Source: Xanthobacter agilis (GTDB lineage Bacteria > Pseudomonadota > Alphaproteobacteria > Rhizobiales > Xanthobacteraceae). Taken from it: a stretch of 64,000 nucleotides of DNA. The notes below the pieces were generated by a model. That model did no database searches, was not told the origin of the DNA, and saw only the letters and a program-made list of their open reading frames with translations. The position numbers were made by a program, and so were the translations under genes. Within the stretch, counting starts at the first letter, position 1, and each line of letters starts with the position of its first letter. The DNA is taken from positions 178,773 through 242,772 of the forward strand of contig NZ_JABWGX010000004.1 of the NCBI RefSeq assembly GCF_021730435.1, in the 5' to 3' direction. Positions 26,907-35,681 of this stretch are shown here, piece after piece.

Positions 26907-27431
26907 TCAGGCCGCCGGCGTGGTGCCGGCGGCGATGGCGGCCTTCAGCTTCTCCTCGTCGGCGTTGGACAGGGAGGTCTTCAGAACCCGCGGGCCGTAG
27001 GGCTCGATCTCGGGCAGTACCTTGTCGAAGGTGACGCTCTTCACCAGCACGAACAAGGCGGAAGAACTGGCGGGAATGGTCTCGCCGAGCTGCTTCACGA
27101 AGTCATCGTTGATGCCATAGTCGGAAAGGGAGCCGGACAAGGCGCCGGCGCCGGCCCCCGCCGCCGCGCCGAGCGCCATGCCGGCGATCGGGTTCAGGAA
27201 CAAAAGCCCCACGAGGCCGCCCCACAGGGCACCCATGGTGCCACCCTGGGCGGCGCCGAGGGCGGTGAGGTTCACAGCCTGCTTCACATGCACCTTGCCA
27301 TCGGCCTCCCGCTCCACGACGCAGGCATCCTCAAGGTCGATCAGGTGCGCCTTCTGCAGGGAGCGCAGCTTGTTGAGCACTTCGTCCGCCTGATGAAGCC
27401 CCGAGAAGCCGAAAACGACGAGATCGCTCAT
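26907..27431 (-). CDS. DUF1269 family protein
   Basis: 174 residues from ATG 27431, with AGAGG six bases upstream. The N-terminus [24 protein letters not shown] and [17 protein letters not shown] fit DUF1269. The central stretch (about 66-108) is a glycine/alanine-rich hydrophobic segment, long enough for a hairpin in the membrane ([20 protein letters not shown]). Function unknown; relatives are often stress-induced. Stand-alone. Confidence 0.85.
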   Translation of the reverse strand: MSDLVVFGFSGLHQADEVLNKLRSLQKAHLIDLEDACVVEREADGKVHVKQAVNLTALGAAQGGTMGALWGGLVGLLFLNPIAGMALGAAAGAGAGALSGSLSDYGINDDFVKQLGETIPASSSALFVLVKSVTFDKVLPEIEPYGPRVLKTSLSNADEEKLKAAIAAGTTPAA

Positions 27432-28159
27432 GCACGCCTCTTTGATTGGTGTTGGCCGGTCGCCTGGGGCCGCCGGTGCCGGAAGCCCCGCGGACCTTCG
27501 TCCGAATCCACGACGGGCGCAAGACGACGTGCGCGCGACGATGGGAGCGAGACAATGGTTGCAGGGTGGCGCTCTGACGCCGGTCATGCGCGGACTTGCC
27601 TCGGGCCACCCCTGCGGTCCCGGGGCTCTTGGCGGTGGGACGCTCGCGTTGCCCTATCGCGCGCGAAAGGAGGATCCGCCGCATTGCCACCGCCGAAGCG
27701 GAACAGTAAACAGGGGCACTCCATGCGTTGCGCCGTCGAGGGATGTATGTGCTCACTCGACGGCAGGAGGGATCCGCTCGCCCCATGCGGCGAGGTCGGA
27801 TGCCGCGTTCCCGTCGACAGTCGAATGTGTCCTGTGCTGACGCCGGTTTGGTCGGGCGCCACCCGCGCCAAGGTTTTAAGCGCGTCCCTGAGCATGTCTT
27901 TTTGCCGGTCCTTGCAGGCCGATGCGGGCCAGGTGAAGGAAAAAGCGTCCTCGATCATCACTGCATGCGGTGCGGCGGCAGTAGTTTTGGAATAATTCCG
28001 ATGTTGACTGCATCTGTGTTCCTGTCCGCAGCCGCGATGAGGGGTCATCGGTCGAGCTTGGAAGGGCCGGCGGGTCCCGGATGTCCTCGGAGTGGAAGGG
28101 GCGGGCGCATTCCTGCCGGTCGAACCGCCCGCCATCCGCCGCGGATGGAGGGAACAAAG
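27432..28159. other. 728-bp region before the Mrp operon with no firm gene
   Basis: No convincing gene. A hairpin with 9-bp arms GCCGTCGAG/CTCGACGGC lies at 27732-27740 and 27756-27764. A weak cysteine-rich reading frame (27723-27995) is listed separately. GC falls around 27960-28030. The operon promoter is expected here but no consensus pair was found. Confidence 0.5.
27723..27995 (+). CDS. Doubtful small cysteine-rich protein
   Basis: 90 residues if translated. AGGGG sits seven bases before ATG 27723. Eight cysteines occur, five of them in the first 36 residues (RCAVEGCMCS, PCGEVGCR). Against it: third-position GC is clearly lower than in neighbouring genes, an inverted repeat runs through its 5' end, and I recognise no family. 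Listed so that it can be tested, not as a firm call. Confidence 0.2.
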   Translation: MRCAVEGCMCSLDGRRDPLAPCGEVGCRVPVDSRMCPVLTPVWSGATRAKVLSASLSMSFCRSLQADAGQVKEKASSIITACGAAAVVLE

Positions 28160-28255
28160 ATGAACGCATCCATGATCGCAGCTTTGATCTCGTGCGCGGG
28201 GCTGGGCTTTGCGGCCGTGGTCGGGGCGGCGCCGGCCACCGGGCGCGCGGCATGA
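28160..28255 (+). CDS. 31-residue hydrophobic leader ORF coupled to mrpE
   Basis: Starts ATG 28160 with a strong GGAGG (28147-28151) eight bases upstream. The stop overlaps the mrpE start (ATGA at 28252-28255). The peptide (MNASMIAALISCAGLGFAAV, then VGAAPATGRAA) has one hydrophobic stretch. mrpE itself has no Shine-Dalgarno, so this ORF probably delivers ribosomes to it. It could also be a real single-helix membrane peptide of the complex. Confidence 0.5.
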   Translation: MNASMIAALISCAGLGFAAVVGAAPATGRAA

Positions 28256-28806
28256 CGGCGGCGATGACCGGCGATGGTCCCGGCCCGTGGGTGCGGCGCC
28301 GCCCCACCCCCATGCAGCATGCGGTGCGCAGCCTTTGGTTCTTTCTGGCCTGGGTGGCGCTCGGTCGTGTGGGCCTGGTGGATCTCGTCGCCGGCCTGGC
28401 GACGAGCGTCGTGGTGGCACCGATCAGCCTGCGTCTGTTGCCGCCGGCGGCGGGCCGGAGGCGTGTGACCGCGCTCGGGGTCTTCGTGCTGCATTTCGTG
28501 CGCCGCTCGTTCGCGTCTGGCATCGATGTGGCGCGGCACGTGATGGATCCCGCGCTGCCGCTGGCGCCGGGGATGCTGGCGGTGGAGTGTGGTCTGCCGC
28601 CGGGGCTTGCCCGGCAGGCATTCGCCGCGACCATCAGTCTTCAGCCCGGTTCCCTGCCGGTGGGGGAAGAGGCCGATGCGCTGCTACTGCATGCGCTCGA
28701 TCTCGACGGGCCGGTGCTGGAGGCGCTCGACGCGGATCTGGTCGTGTTTCTCGACGCCTTGGGGCAGGGCGAGGCGGCGCATGGGGAGGGGGACCGGCGT
28801 GGCTGA
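28252..28806 (+). CDS. mrpE: Mrp-type cation/proton antiporter subunit E
   Basis: 184 residues. The MnhE/MrpE fold is visible: helices around SLWFFLAWVALGRVGLVDLVAG, then VFVLHFVRRSFASGIDVARHV and a soluble C-terminal domain with ISLQPGSLPVGEE, which matches the family's SLTPGT-like motif. No Shine-Dalgarno of its own; it overlaps the leader ORF (ATGA). First full gene of the operon E-F-G-(DUF4040/B)-C-D-D'. Confidence 0.88.
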   Translation: MTAAMTGDGPGPWVRRRPTPMQHAVRSLWFFLAWVALGRVGLVDLVAGLATSVVVAPISLRLLPPAAGRRRVTALGVFVLHFVRRSFASGIDVARHVMDPALPLAPGMLAVECGLPPGLARQAFAATISLQPGSLPVGEEADALLLHALDLDGPVLEALDADLVVFLDALGQGEAAHGEGDRRG

Positions 28807-29083
28807 TTTTCTTGTCGCGGCGGCCGGCGTTCTCCTGCTGATCGCCGCCACTGGCCTCCTGGGGGTGTGGCGCAGCGGTGCCGTGGGCCGGATGATGGCG
28901 CTGCAACTGCTCGGCACCTGCGCCATCGCCGTGCTGCTGCTGCTGGCCATTGCTCAGCAGGATGCGGCGGTGCTGGATGTGGCGCTGGTGCTGGCGGTGC
29001 TCGCCGCGTGCGCGGTGGCGGCGTTCCGCGCATTCGCGCTGCGCGGCCGGGGACGCGGGCCGGAGGGGAGGGGCGCGCCATGA
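28799..29083 (+). CDS. mrpF: Mrp-type antiporter subunit F
   Basis: 94 residues from GTG 28799, preceded by GGGGAGGGGGA and overlapping mrpE by eight bases. Three membrane helices: VAAAGVLLLIAATGLLGVW, LLGTCAIAVLLLLAIA and VALVLAVLAACAVAAFRAF. Length and topology match MrpF. Its stop overlaps the mrpG start. Confidence 0.85.
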   Translation: MADFLVAAAGVLLLIAATGLLGVWRSGAVGRMMALQLLGTCAIAVLLLLAIAQQDAAVLDVALVLAVLAACAVAAFRAFALRGRGRGPEGRGAP

Positions 29084-29430
29084 CCCTCGTCCTCGATATC
29101 TTCACCGTGGTGCTGGTCGCCGCCGGGCTGCTGTTTTTCATCGTCGGCACCGTGGGGCTGCTGCGCCTGCCCGATCCGCTCGCCCGGCTGCACGCCCTCA
29201 CCAAGGCGGACAACATCGGCCTCGGGTTGCTGGTGCTGGGCCTTGTGCCCCAGGCCGTGGTCGCGGGCGGGGGGCTGGAGGCGGTCAAGATGGTCGCCAT
29301 CTGGCTGCTGGTGCAACTGTCCTCCGGCGCGGTCTCGCAGCTGATGGGCGACGTGGCCTATCACGCCGCCATGACGGCGGACCCGGCTGCCCCCGATCGC
29401 TCCGCCCACGGGGAGGAACCCGCGCCGTGA
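29080..29430 (+). CDS. mrpG: Mrp-type antiporter subunit G
   Basis: 116 residues. Three helices and the PhaG/MnhG/YufB signature LLRLPDPLARLHALTKADNIGLGL. A small accessory subunit of the antiporter membrane complex. Overlaps both neighbours (ATGA with mrpF, GTGA with the next gene). Confidence 0.92.
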   Translation: MTLVLDIFTVVLVAAGLLFFIVGTVGLLRLPDPLARLHALTKADNIGLGLLVLGLVPQAVVAGGGLEAVKMVAIWLLVQLSSGAVSQLMGDVAYHAAMTADPAAPDRSAHGEEPAP

Positions 29431-30353
29431 GCCTGTTGCTCGATGCGATCCTGGCGCTCCTGGTCCTTGCGGCCGCCGTACGCGTTGCCGCCGGGGGCGA
29501 CGGATTCGCGCGGGTGGTGGCCTTCATGGGGGTCGGGCTGCTGCTGGGGCTGATCTGGGTGCGGCTCGCGGCGGTGGATGTCGCGCTCACCGAGGTGGCG
29601 GTGGGCAGCGGCATCACAGGCCTGGTGCTGTTGCAGGCGGCGGCCGATGCGCCGCTCACCCGTGAGCGGGAGGTGGGGCTGCTCTATCATCTGTGCGCCG
29701 GGATGGTGGGCCTCGTGGTGTTCGCCGCCCTCGCGGTGGTGGTGCTGCTGCTGCCGGACCCGGCGCCAAGCCTGGCGCCCGATGTGGTGCGCGCCTTGCC
29801 CGCGACCGACCTCGGCAACCCGGTCACGGGTGTGCTGCTGGTGTTTCGCGCCCTCGATACGCTTTTGGAAACGATGGTGCTGCTGGTCGCCCTGATCGGG
29901 GTGTGGTCGCTGTCGCCGGATCGACATTGGCGCCGCGCGCCGGCTCCGTTGTGGCCGGCGCCGCCTTCGGGTGCGCTGGATTTCCTGGCGCGGGTGCTGG
30001 TTCCCATCGGTGCCCTGGTGGGCATCTACATGTTCTGGGCGGGGGCCGATGTGCCGGGCGGCGCGTTCCAGGGCGGGGCGGTGCTCGCGGCCATGGCCCT
30101 CATGGCGATGATGGCGGGGCTTAGCCCCGTGCCTGCCATCGGCGGCGCGGGGCTAAGGCTTGCCGTGCTCGCGGGGCCGTTCGCCTTCCTCGGCGTGGGC
30201 ATCGCCGGCTGGTTCCTGGCCGGCGCCTTCCTTGATTATCCGGAGGGTTTCGAAAAAACCGTCATCATCGCGGTGGAGGTGGCCATCACCGTGTCCATCG
30301 CCGTGACCCTGGCGCTGCTGGTGCTGGGGCCGCCGATGGGGAGGAAGGCATGA
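29427..30353 (+). CDS. Fused DUF4040 (MrpA C-terminal/MbhD-like) and MnhB subunit
   Basis: 308 residues from GTG 29427. The N-terminal part (about 1-90) has the DUF4040 pattern: VVAFMGVGLLLGLIWVRLAAVDVALTEVAVGSG. This corresponds to MbhD or the end of canonical MrpA. The C-terminal part (about 180-305) is MnhB-like: LVPIGALVGIYMFWAGADVPGGAFQGGAVLA, with the family GGGFQGG variant. About eight helices in all. The fusion replaces the large MrpA gene, which is absent. Overlaps both neighbours. Confidence 0.88.
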   Translation: MSLLLDAILALLVLAAAVRVAAGGDGFARVVAFMGVGLLLGLIWVRLAAVDVALTEVAVGSGITGLVLLQAAADAPLTREREVGLLYHLCAGMVGLVVFAALAVVVLLLPDPAPSLAPDVVRALPATDLGNPVTGVLLVFRALDTLLETMVLLVALIGVWSLSPDRHWRRAPAPLWPAPPSGALDFLARVLVPIGALVGIYMFWAGADVPGGAFQGGAVLAAMALMAMMAGLSPVPAIGGAGLRLAVLAGPFAFLGVGIAGWFLAGAFLDYPEGFEKTVIIAVEVAITVSIAVTLALLVLGPPMGRKA

Positions 30354-30715
30354 GCGCGCCGGTCTTGTTCGGCCTTCTGGGCGCGGCGCTTTCGGCGGTC
30401 GGCGTCTATGGCCTGATGGTGGGGCGGGACGCGCTGGCGCGCATCCTCGCCTTCAACCTCCTGGGCGGTGGCGTGTTCCTGGTGTTCGGCGCGGTGGCGC
30501 GGCGCGGGGCGGGGGCGGGCTTCGCCGCCGATCCGGTGCCGCAGGCCCTGGTCATCACCGGCATCGTGGTGGCCTTCTCCGCCACCGCGCTCGCGGTGGC
30601 ACTGCTGAAACGCCTCGCGGCGCTGCGGGCGCGGCCCGGCGCCGCGCCCGCCAAGGTGGCGGGTGCCCAGGCGGAAGGGACCAAGGGCCGGGTCCAGCCG
30701 GGGGGTGACGCGTGA
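30350..30715 (+). CDS. mrpC: Mrp-type antiporter subunit C (NuoK-like)
   Basis: 121 residues. Three helices in the NuoK/MnhC pattern: LLGAALSAVGVYGLMVGRDALARILAFNLLGGGVFLVFG and DPVPQALVITGIVVAFSATALAVALL. The PQALVLTGIVI-like motif is diagnostic. A polar tail of about 35 residues follows. Overlaps its neighbours (ATGA, GTGA). Confidence 0.92.
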   Translation: MSAPVLFGLLGAALSAVGVYGLMVGRDALARILAFNLLGGGVFLVFGAVARRGAGAGFAADPVPQALVITGIVVAFSATALAVALLKRLAALRARPGAAPAKVAGAQAEGTKGRVQPGGDA

Positions 30716-32217
30716 GCGGCGCAGTCCTTTTCGCCTCCGCGGATGCGCTGCTGGTGGTGGCGGTGATCCTGCCGCTGTTCGCTGTGCCGGTGCTGTTCCT
30801 GGCGCCGTCGCGGATCGCGGAGCGCGCGACGGTGGTCGTGCTGGGGCTGTCGCTGCTCGTGGCCCTCGCCATCGCCGGCGGGGTGGGGCGCTCCGGCGCC
30901 GCGGCCGCGAGCTTCATCGGCGGCTGGCGCCCGCCGCTGGGCGTGGGGCTGCGGGCGGATGGCTTCTCCGCCTTCATGCTGGTGATGACGGCGGCGGTGC
31001 TGTTGGCCACCGGCCTGTTCGCGATGACCACGCCCGGCCGTTCGAGGGCCGGGGGCGAGCGCATGCCGCCGGCGTTCTGGATGCTGCTCGCGAGCGTCTT
31101 CAGCGCGCTGAACCTTGTGTTCCTGGCCGAAGACCTGTTCACGCTCTATGTGGCGCTGGAACTGCTGACCTTCGCGGCGGTGCCCCTGGTCTGCCTGGAG
31201 GGCAAGCTTGCCCAGGTGGAGGCGGCGCTGCGCTACCTGCTGTTCGCCTTGTTCGGCTCGCTGCTCTATCTGCTCGGGGTGGTGGTCATCTACGGGCTTT
31301 ACGGCACGCTCGACATTATCCTGGTGGCGCGCGAAGCGACCGCCAGCCCCGGTTTCGTGCTGGCGCTGGCCCTGATGACCGCCGGCATGATGGCGAAGGC
31401 GGCCCTTTTCCCCCTGCACCTGTGGCTTCCGCCGGCCCATTCGGGTGCGCCGCCGGCGGCGAGCGCCCTGCTCTCGGCGGTGGTCATCAAGGCCCCCATC
31501 TTCCTGCTGGTGCGGTTCTGGCTGGACCTTGCCCCCTCCACCCTGGCGGTGGCGGTGGCGCCGATGCTGGCCGGGCTCGGCGCGGCGGCGATCGTGGTGT
31601 GCAGCCTCGTCGCCTTGGCGCAGCCACGGCTGAAGCTGCTGATCGCCTATTCCACGGCGGCGCAGATCGGCTACCTGTTCCTCATGTTTCCTCTGGCGGC
31701 GGCGTCGAGCCCCTGGAGCGCGCTGGCCTGGACCGGCGGGGCGCTGCACCTCGCCTCCCATGCCTTTTCCAAGGCGGCCATGTTCATGGCGGCCGGGCTG
31801 ATCGCCGAGGCGCTGGGCCATGACCGCATCGCGGGCCTGTCCGGGGTGGGGCGGGTGGTGCCGGTGAGCCTGTTCGCGTTCGGCCTCGGCGGGCTCTCGC
31901 TCATGGGCCTGCCGCCGGCCGGCGGGTTCGTGGCCAAGGTGATGCTGCTGAGCGCGGCGGTTCATCTCGGCGCGTGGTGGATCGCGGCGGTGATCCTGCT
32001 CGGCGGGCTGCTGGCGGGCGGCTATGTGCTGAAGGTGGTGGTGCTGGCGCTGCAGCGCCCGGCCGAGCCGCTGGTGGCGCAGCCGGTGGCGCATTGGCGG
32101 GAATGGGTGGCCCTGGCCCTGGCGCTGGTGGCGGTGGGCTTCGGCTTCGTGCCGCTGGAGCCGTCGCACTTCCTCTTCATTGGCCGCCCGGCGAGCTGGG
32201 CGGGGATGGTGCCGTGA
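30712..32217 (+). CDS. mrpD: Mrp-type antiporter subunit D (NuoN/NuoM-like)
   Basis: 501 residues, about 14 helices. The proton-path landmarks are intact: Glu in TM5 (LYVALELLTFAAVPLV), Lys-His in AKAALFPLHLWLPPAHSGAP, and a second Lys in SAVVIKAPIFLL. IAYSTAAQIGYLF is typical of the NuoM/N family. It would be the main ion-translocating subunit, exchanging cations for protons at the inner membrane. The start is GTG, overlapping the mrpC stop. Confidence 0.92.
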   Translation: MSGAVLFASADALLVVAVILPLFAVPVLFLAPSRIAERATVVVLGLSLLVALAIAGGVGRSGAAAASFIGGWRPPLGVGLRADGFSAFMLVMTAAVLLATGLFAMTTPGRSRAGGERMPPAFWMLLASVFSALNLVFLAEDLFTLYVALELLTFAAVPLVCLEGKLAQVEAALRYLLFALFGSLLYLLGVVVIYGLYGTLDIILVAREATASPGFVLALALMTAGMMAKAALFPLHLWLPPAHSGAPPAASALLSAVVIKAPIFLLVRFWLDLAPSTLAVAVAPMLAGLGAAAIVVCSLVALAQPRLKLLIAYSTAAQIGYLFLMFPLAAASSPWSALAWTGGALHLASHAFSKAAMFMAAGLIAEALGHDRIAGLSGVGRVVPVSLFAFGLGGLSLMGLPPAGGFVAKVMLLSAAVHLGAWWIAAVILLGGLLAGGYVLKVVVLALQRPAEPLVAQPVAHWREWVALALALVAVGFGFVPLEPSHFLFIGRPASWAGMVP

Positions 32218-33887
32218 TGGCGGGCCTGAGCGCGAGCGATCTGATGCTGCTGGCCGCGGTTCTGGTGCCGCTGGTGCTCGCCCTTGCCGCTATCAAGCCG
32301 TTCGTGCGGCGGCGGGTCGACGTGCTGCTCCTGGTTGCGCCGCTGCCGGGGCTGCTGGCCGCCGTAGCGGTCCCGCTGGGGCAATCGGTGCTGGTGGTGC
32401 CGTCGCCGTTCCGGCTCACCTTCGCCCTGGACCTGCCGGGCGCCGTGCTGCTGGGCGGCGCCGCGCTGCTGTGGCTGGCCGCGGGCGCCTATGCCGTCTG
32501 CTATCTGAGAAGCGACCCGGCGCGGGGCGCATTCTCGGTGTGGTGGCTGCTGACCCTCGCCGGCTCGTTCGCGGTATTCCTGGTGGCGGACGTGGCGAGC
32601 TTCTACCTCGCCTATGCGCTGGTGAGCTTTTCCGCCTTTGGCCTCGCCACCCATGACGACACCGTCGCGGCGCGCCGGGCCGGCCGGGTCTATCTGGCGC
32701 TCACCGTGTTCGGCGAGGCGCTGCTGATCGCCGCCTTCGTGATGCTCGCGGCCAGCGTCACCGAGCCCAATCCCCTGATCCGCGATGCGGTCGCGGGCCT
32801 GCCCGCCTCGCCTTGGCGGGGTGCCATCCTGGCGCTGTTGCTGGTGGGCTTCGGCATGAAGATGGGCCTGTTTCCGCTCCATGTCTGGATGCCGCTCGCC
32901 CATGCGGTGGCGCCGGTGCCGGGCTCGGCGGTGCTGTCGGGCATCGTGGTGAAGGCGGGGCTGATCGGGCTCATCCGCTTCCTGCCGGCCGGCACCCCAT
33001 GGTTCGATTGGGGCGCCGGGCTGCTGGCGGCGGGCTTGTTCACCGCCTTCTACGGGGTGGCCATCGGCCTCACCCAGCGCCACCCCAAGAGGGTGCTCGC
33101 CTATTCCACGGTCAGTCAGATGGGCGTCGTGGCGGCTGTGCTCGGGGTGGGGCTGAAGACCGGCGACGCCACGGTGCCGGTCCTGGCCGCGTTCTACGGC
33201 TTCAACCACATGCTGCTGAAAGGGGCGATGTTTCTCACGGTGGGGGTGGCGGCGGCATGCCCGCGCCGGCGGTTGGTTCCGGTCCTCGTGGTGGCGGCGG
33301 TGCTGGGCCTCAGCCTCGCGGGGCTGCCCTTCACCGGCGGCGCGCTGGCGAAGTTCGCGGTGAAGGAGCCGGTGGGGGACGGGCTGGCCGGGCTGCTTCT
33401 CGCCCTCTCCGCCGTCGGCACCACGGTGCTGATGGCGCGTTATGTTCTGTTGCTGGCGGATGTCGGCGCCGGGGCCACGGCGACCGGCGGATCGGTGGCG
33501 CCGGGCCTGCGCGTGCCGTGGGCGGTGCTGAGCGCGGCGGCGGTGGGGCTGCCGTTCGCGCTGTTCACAGCGGTGACGGGCACGTCCCTTGCCCTGCTGT
33601 TCAGCCTCGACACCCTTATCAAGGGCCTGTGGCCGGTGGCGCTCGGCCTTGGGGTGGCGGCGCTGATCTATCAAAAGCCGCCGAAATTCGTGGAGGTGCC
33701 CGCCGGCGACATCCTGGTGGCGGCGGCGCCCCTGGCGCGGCTGTACCAGCACGTTCGGGATGGCGCGGTGCTGCTCGACACGCTGCTGCGGCGGTGGTCC
33801 ACCGCCGCGCTCGCGCTGGTGCTGCTGGCGCTTGTGCTGGGCTACGTGATGGCGGGCGTGGCGTTTCCGCCGCATTCGGCACCGTGA
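32217..33887 (+). CDS. Second antiporter-like subunit (NuoL/MrpD-like) lacking the TM5 glutamate
   Basis: 556 residues; ATG 32217 overlaps the mrpD stop by one base. The NuoL/M-type core is clear: GFGMKMGLFPLHVWMPLAHAV, LSGIVVKAGLIGL, VLAYSTVSQMGV and FYGFNHMLLKGAMFL. The usual TM5 segment (consensus around YLGWEGVGLCSYLL) reads YLAYALVSFSAFGL, with Ala134 where the conserved Glu belongs. Proton uptake through this subunit may be altered or lost. The C-terminal 100 residues include a hydrophobic end helix. Last gene of the operon. Confidence 0.88.
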   Translation: MAGLSASDLMLLAAVLVPLVLALAAIKPFVRRRVDVLLLVAPLPGLLAAVAVPLGQSVLVVPSPFRLTFALDLPGAVLLGGAALLWLAAGAYAVCYLRSDPARGAFSVWWLLTLAGSFAVFLVADVASFYLAYALVSFSAFGLATHDDTVAARRAGRVYLALTVFGEALLIAAFVMLAASVTEPNPLIRDAVAGLPASPWRGAILALLLVGFGMKMGLFPLHVWMPLAHAVAPVPGSAVLSGIVVKAGLIGLIRFLPAGTPWFDWGAGLLAAGLFTAFYGVAIGLTQRHPKRVLAYSTVSQMGVVAAVLGVGLKTGDATVPVLAAFYGFNHMLLKGAMFLTVGVAAACPRRRLVPVLVVAAVLGLSLAGLPFTGGALAKFAVKEPVGDGLAGLLLALSAVGTTVLMARYVLLLADVGAGATATGGSVAPGLRVPWAVLSAAAVGLPFALFTAVTGTSLALLFSLDTLIKGLWPVALGLGVAALIYQKPPKFVEVPAGDILVAAAPLARLYQHVRDGAVLLDTLLRRWSTAALALVLLALVLGYVMAGVAFPPHSAP

Positions 33888-33951
33888 CGCCCCCGCGCGC
33901 GGGTGAGCGCGCGGCAGAGCGGGCAGTGGAGCGGGCAGCGGAGCGGGCGCC

Positions 33952-34812
33952 TCAGAACGCCAGCCCGCCGAGCCAGGCCCCGAAGAAGCCGGCATAAAGC
34001 TCCGGCGCCTCCACGTTCATGGAATGGCTGACGCCGGGCACCGCCACGAACCGGCAGTCCGGCATGGCATCGGCCATCAGCCGCAGGTCCGCCTCCTGGA
34101 TCACCATGTCCATGGTGCCCCAGGCGATGAGGTGGGGGTGGCGGATTTCCCCCATGCGCGCCTTCAGTTCGCCGCTCTGGGCTTCCTTGGTGAGGGTTAC
34201 CGGGGTGCCGTACCAGATGCCGTCCGAGACGGCGAAGGTCTGGTCCACGATGCGGTCGAACAGAGCGCCGCGGGCCCCCACCCCCGGCTTGAACCGCACC
34301 GGCCCCTTGGCGAAGCTTTCCGGCTCGAACAGGCTCATGCAGGTGGCGGCCATGATCTGCCGGGTGAGCGGCTTGCTTTTCTTCATCTGATCGAAATAGG
34401 CGGCCTTCTCCGGCGGGAAGTCGACGCTCTGCGGACCCACCGGAGAGAGTGAGAACACCCGCCCGAACCGGTCCGGCTGCTTCAGCAGCATGCGGGTGGC
34501 GATGATGCCGCCGGCGGAGTGGGTGGCCAGATGGCAGAAGGACACGCCCAGGGCGTCGAGGGCGCCGAGCATGTCGTCCGCGTGCTGGGCGATGGAATAA
34601 TTGGAAAAGCAGGGCAGGGGCGTTGGCTTGTCGCTGTCGCCGCAGCCGCGCCAATCCACGGCGAGGGTGCGCACCCCCCGCGGGAAATGGGGCGCGGCCA
34701 GCTCGATCCAGTCCTTGCTGGCGAGATTGCCATGGATGAACAGGACCGTGACCTCGCCCTCGCCCCATTCGCGCCAGGCCAGCTCGACGTCCCCGACCGT
34801 GATCCGACCCAT
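33952..34812 (-). CDS. Alpha/beta hydrolase
   Basis: 286 residues from ATG 34812, with AAGGG seven bases upstream. The fold is clear: oxyanion region LFIHGNLASKDWIE, VDWRGCGDSDKP, and nucleophile S99 in ATHSAGG (an HSAG variant of GxSxG). The acid is probably in WGTMDMVI and the His in GVSHSMN. No signal peptide, so cytoplasmic. Substrate unknown; the nearest relatives are likely esterases or C-C bond hydrolases. Convergent with the Mrp operon, 64 bp apart. Confidence 0.88.
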   Translation of the reverse strand: MGRITVGDVELAWREWGEGEVTVLFIHGNLASKDWIELAAPHFPRGVRTLAVDWRGCGDSDKPTPLPCFSNYSIAQHADDMLGALDALGVSFCHLATHSAGGIIATRMLLKQPDRFGRVFSLSPVGPQSVDFPPEKAAYFDQMKKSKPLTRQIMAATCMSLFEPESFAKGPVRFKPGVGARGALFDRIVDQTFAVSDGIWYGTPVTLTKEAQSGELKARMGEIRHPHLIAWGTMDMVIQEADLRLMADAMPDCRFVAVPGVSHSMNVEAPELYAGFFGAWLGGLAF

Positions 34813-35681
34813 GTTCCTGCCCTTTCCGCCTTCGGCCACCCTGGGGCGCCACGGGGCGCCATGTGGAGTTCGTTTGCGCCGCGCAGGCGCTGCCGTGCCC
34901 GGCGAGTCGGACCGACGGTCGATCTTAACCGCAGCGGTTGCTGTTTGTTGAGCGGCAGCACCACGAGCGGCTGGCGTATCGCCCGGATCCGTCCGGGTGC
35001 AAACCGCTCGGTCACCCCCCGGGGCGGCGTGGGCCGTGGCCTGAACAACGGGGCTGTCGCTGGAGTTTTTCCAGGTCGATGCCATGGTCGTGGCGCCATG
35101 ACGGACGATGTGGAATGCTTAAACGGGCGATGCGTATGCTCTCCCATGTGCCGATTTTGTACGGTTTACATGCATTTTTGCCGATGTGGAGGGTTCGAGC
35201 CCCTGTCGCACTCGTAGATCGTGGGCTCTTTTACATCCCATGAGCCCATCGAGCCGCAGTTGATGGTGTGGTGGAGGCTTGGCCTCTTTTCCGGCGGGGG
35301 GATTCCGGCGGCGATTTGGGGGCGTCAGTTTACGTTTTTCATTGGATCGGTTTCCGTTTTTCTCAGACGGCCATCGCCAATATGGAATAATTTCACATGG
35401 AATCGAAAGTCGAGCGGCAAGAACGGTGCGACTTTCGGCTTGGGGACCGGTGCGGTGGGATGTCTTTTCGTGTTGCTGCGATGCAAAAACGGCGCTATTG
35501 GAAGAGTTAAGCTCGTTATTGCTATGCTCGATCCGGGTTTCGTTGAAGATGGATTGCGTGCGGTCCCCATGTCAGGTTCCGTTTCCGGAATATGCCAGAG
35601 GCACCGGCGTCGAGTGGTCGTGAAGTACCGCGCGGTCGGAGGGGGACATTCGTGGGTGCGCAGATGACGGGATGGGGATCA
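34813..35681. other. 869-bp non-coding region, GC-poor in its right half
   Basis: No credible gene on either strand. GC averages roughly 53% over 35281-35580 by hand count, against about 70% in flanking genes. Lines 35341-35400 and 35461-35520 fall to about 43%. A GGGCTC/GAGCCC inverted repeat lies near 35222-35247. It probably carries the promoter and control sites of the RND operon downstream, or is the remains of decayed sequence. Confidence 0.5.

Noticed and set aside
35221..35667. A 148-codon plus-strand frame in the GC-poor gap
   Set aside because: No ribosome site of note, mixed codon use and no domain. Regarded as chance.
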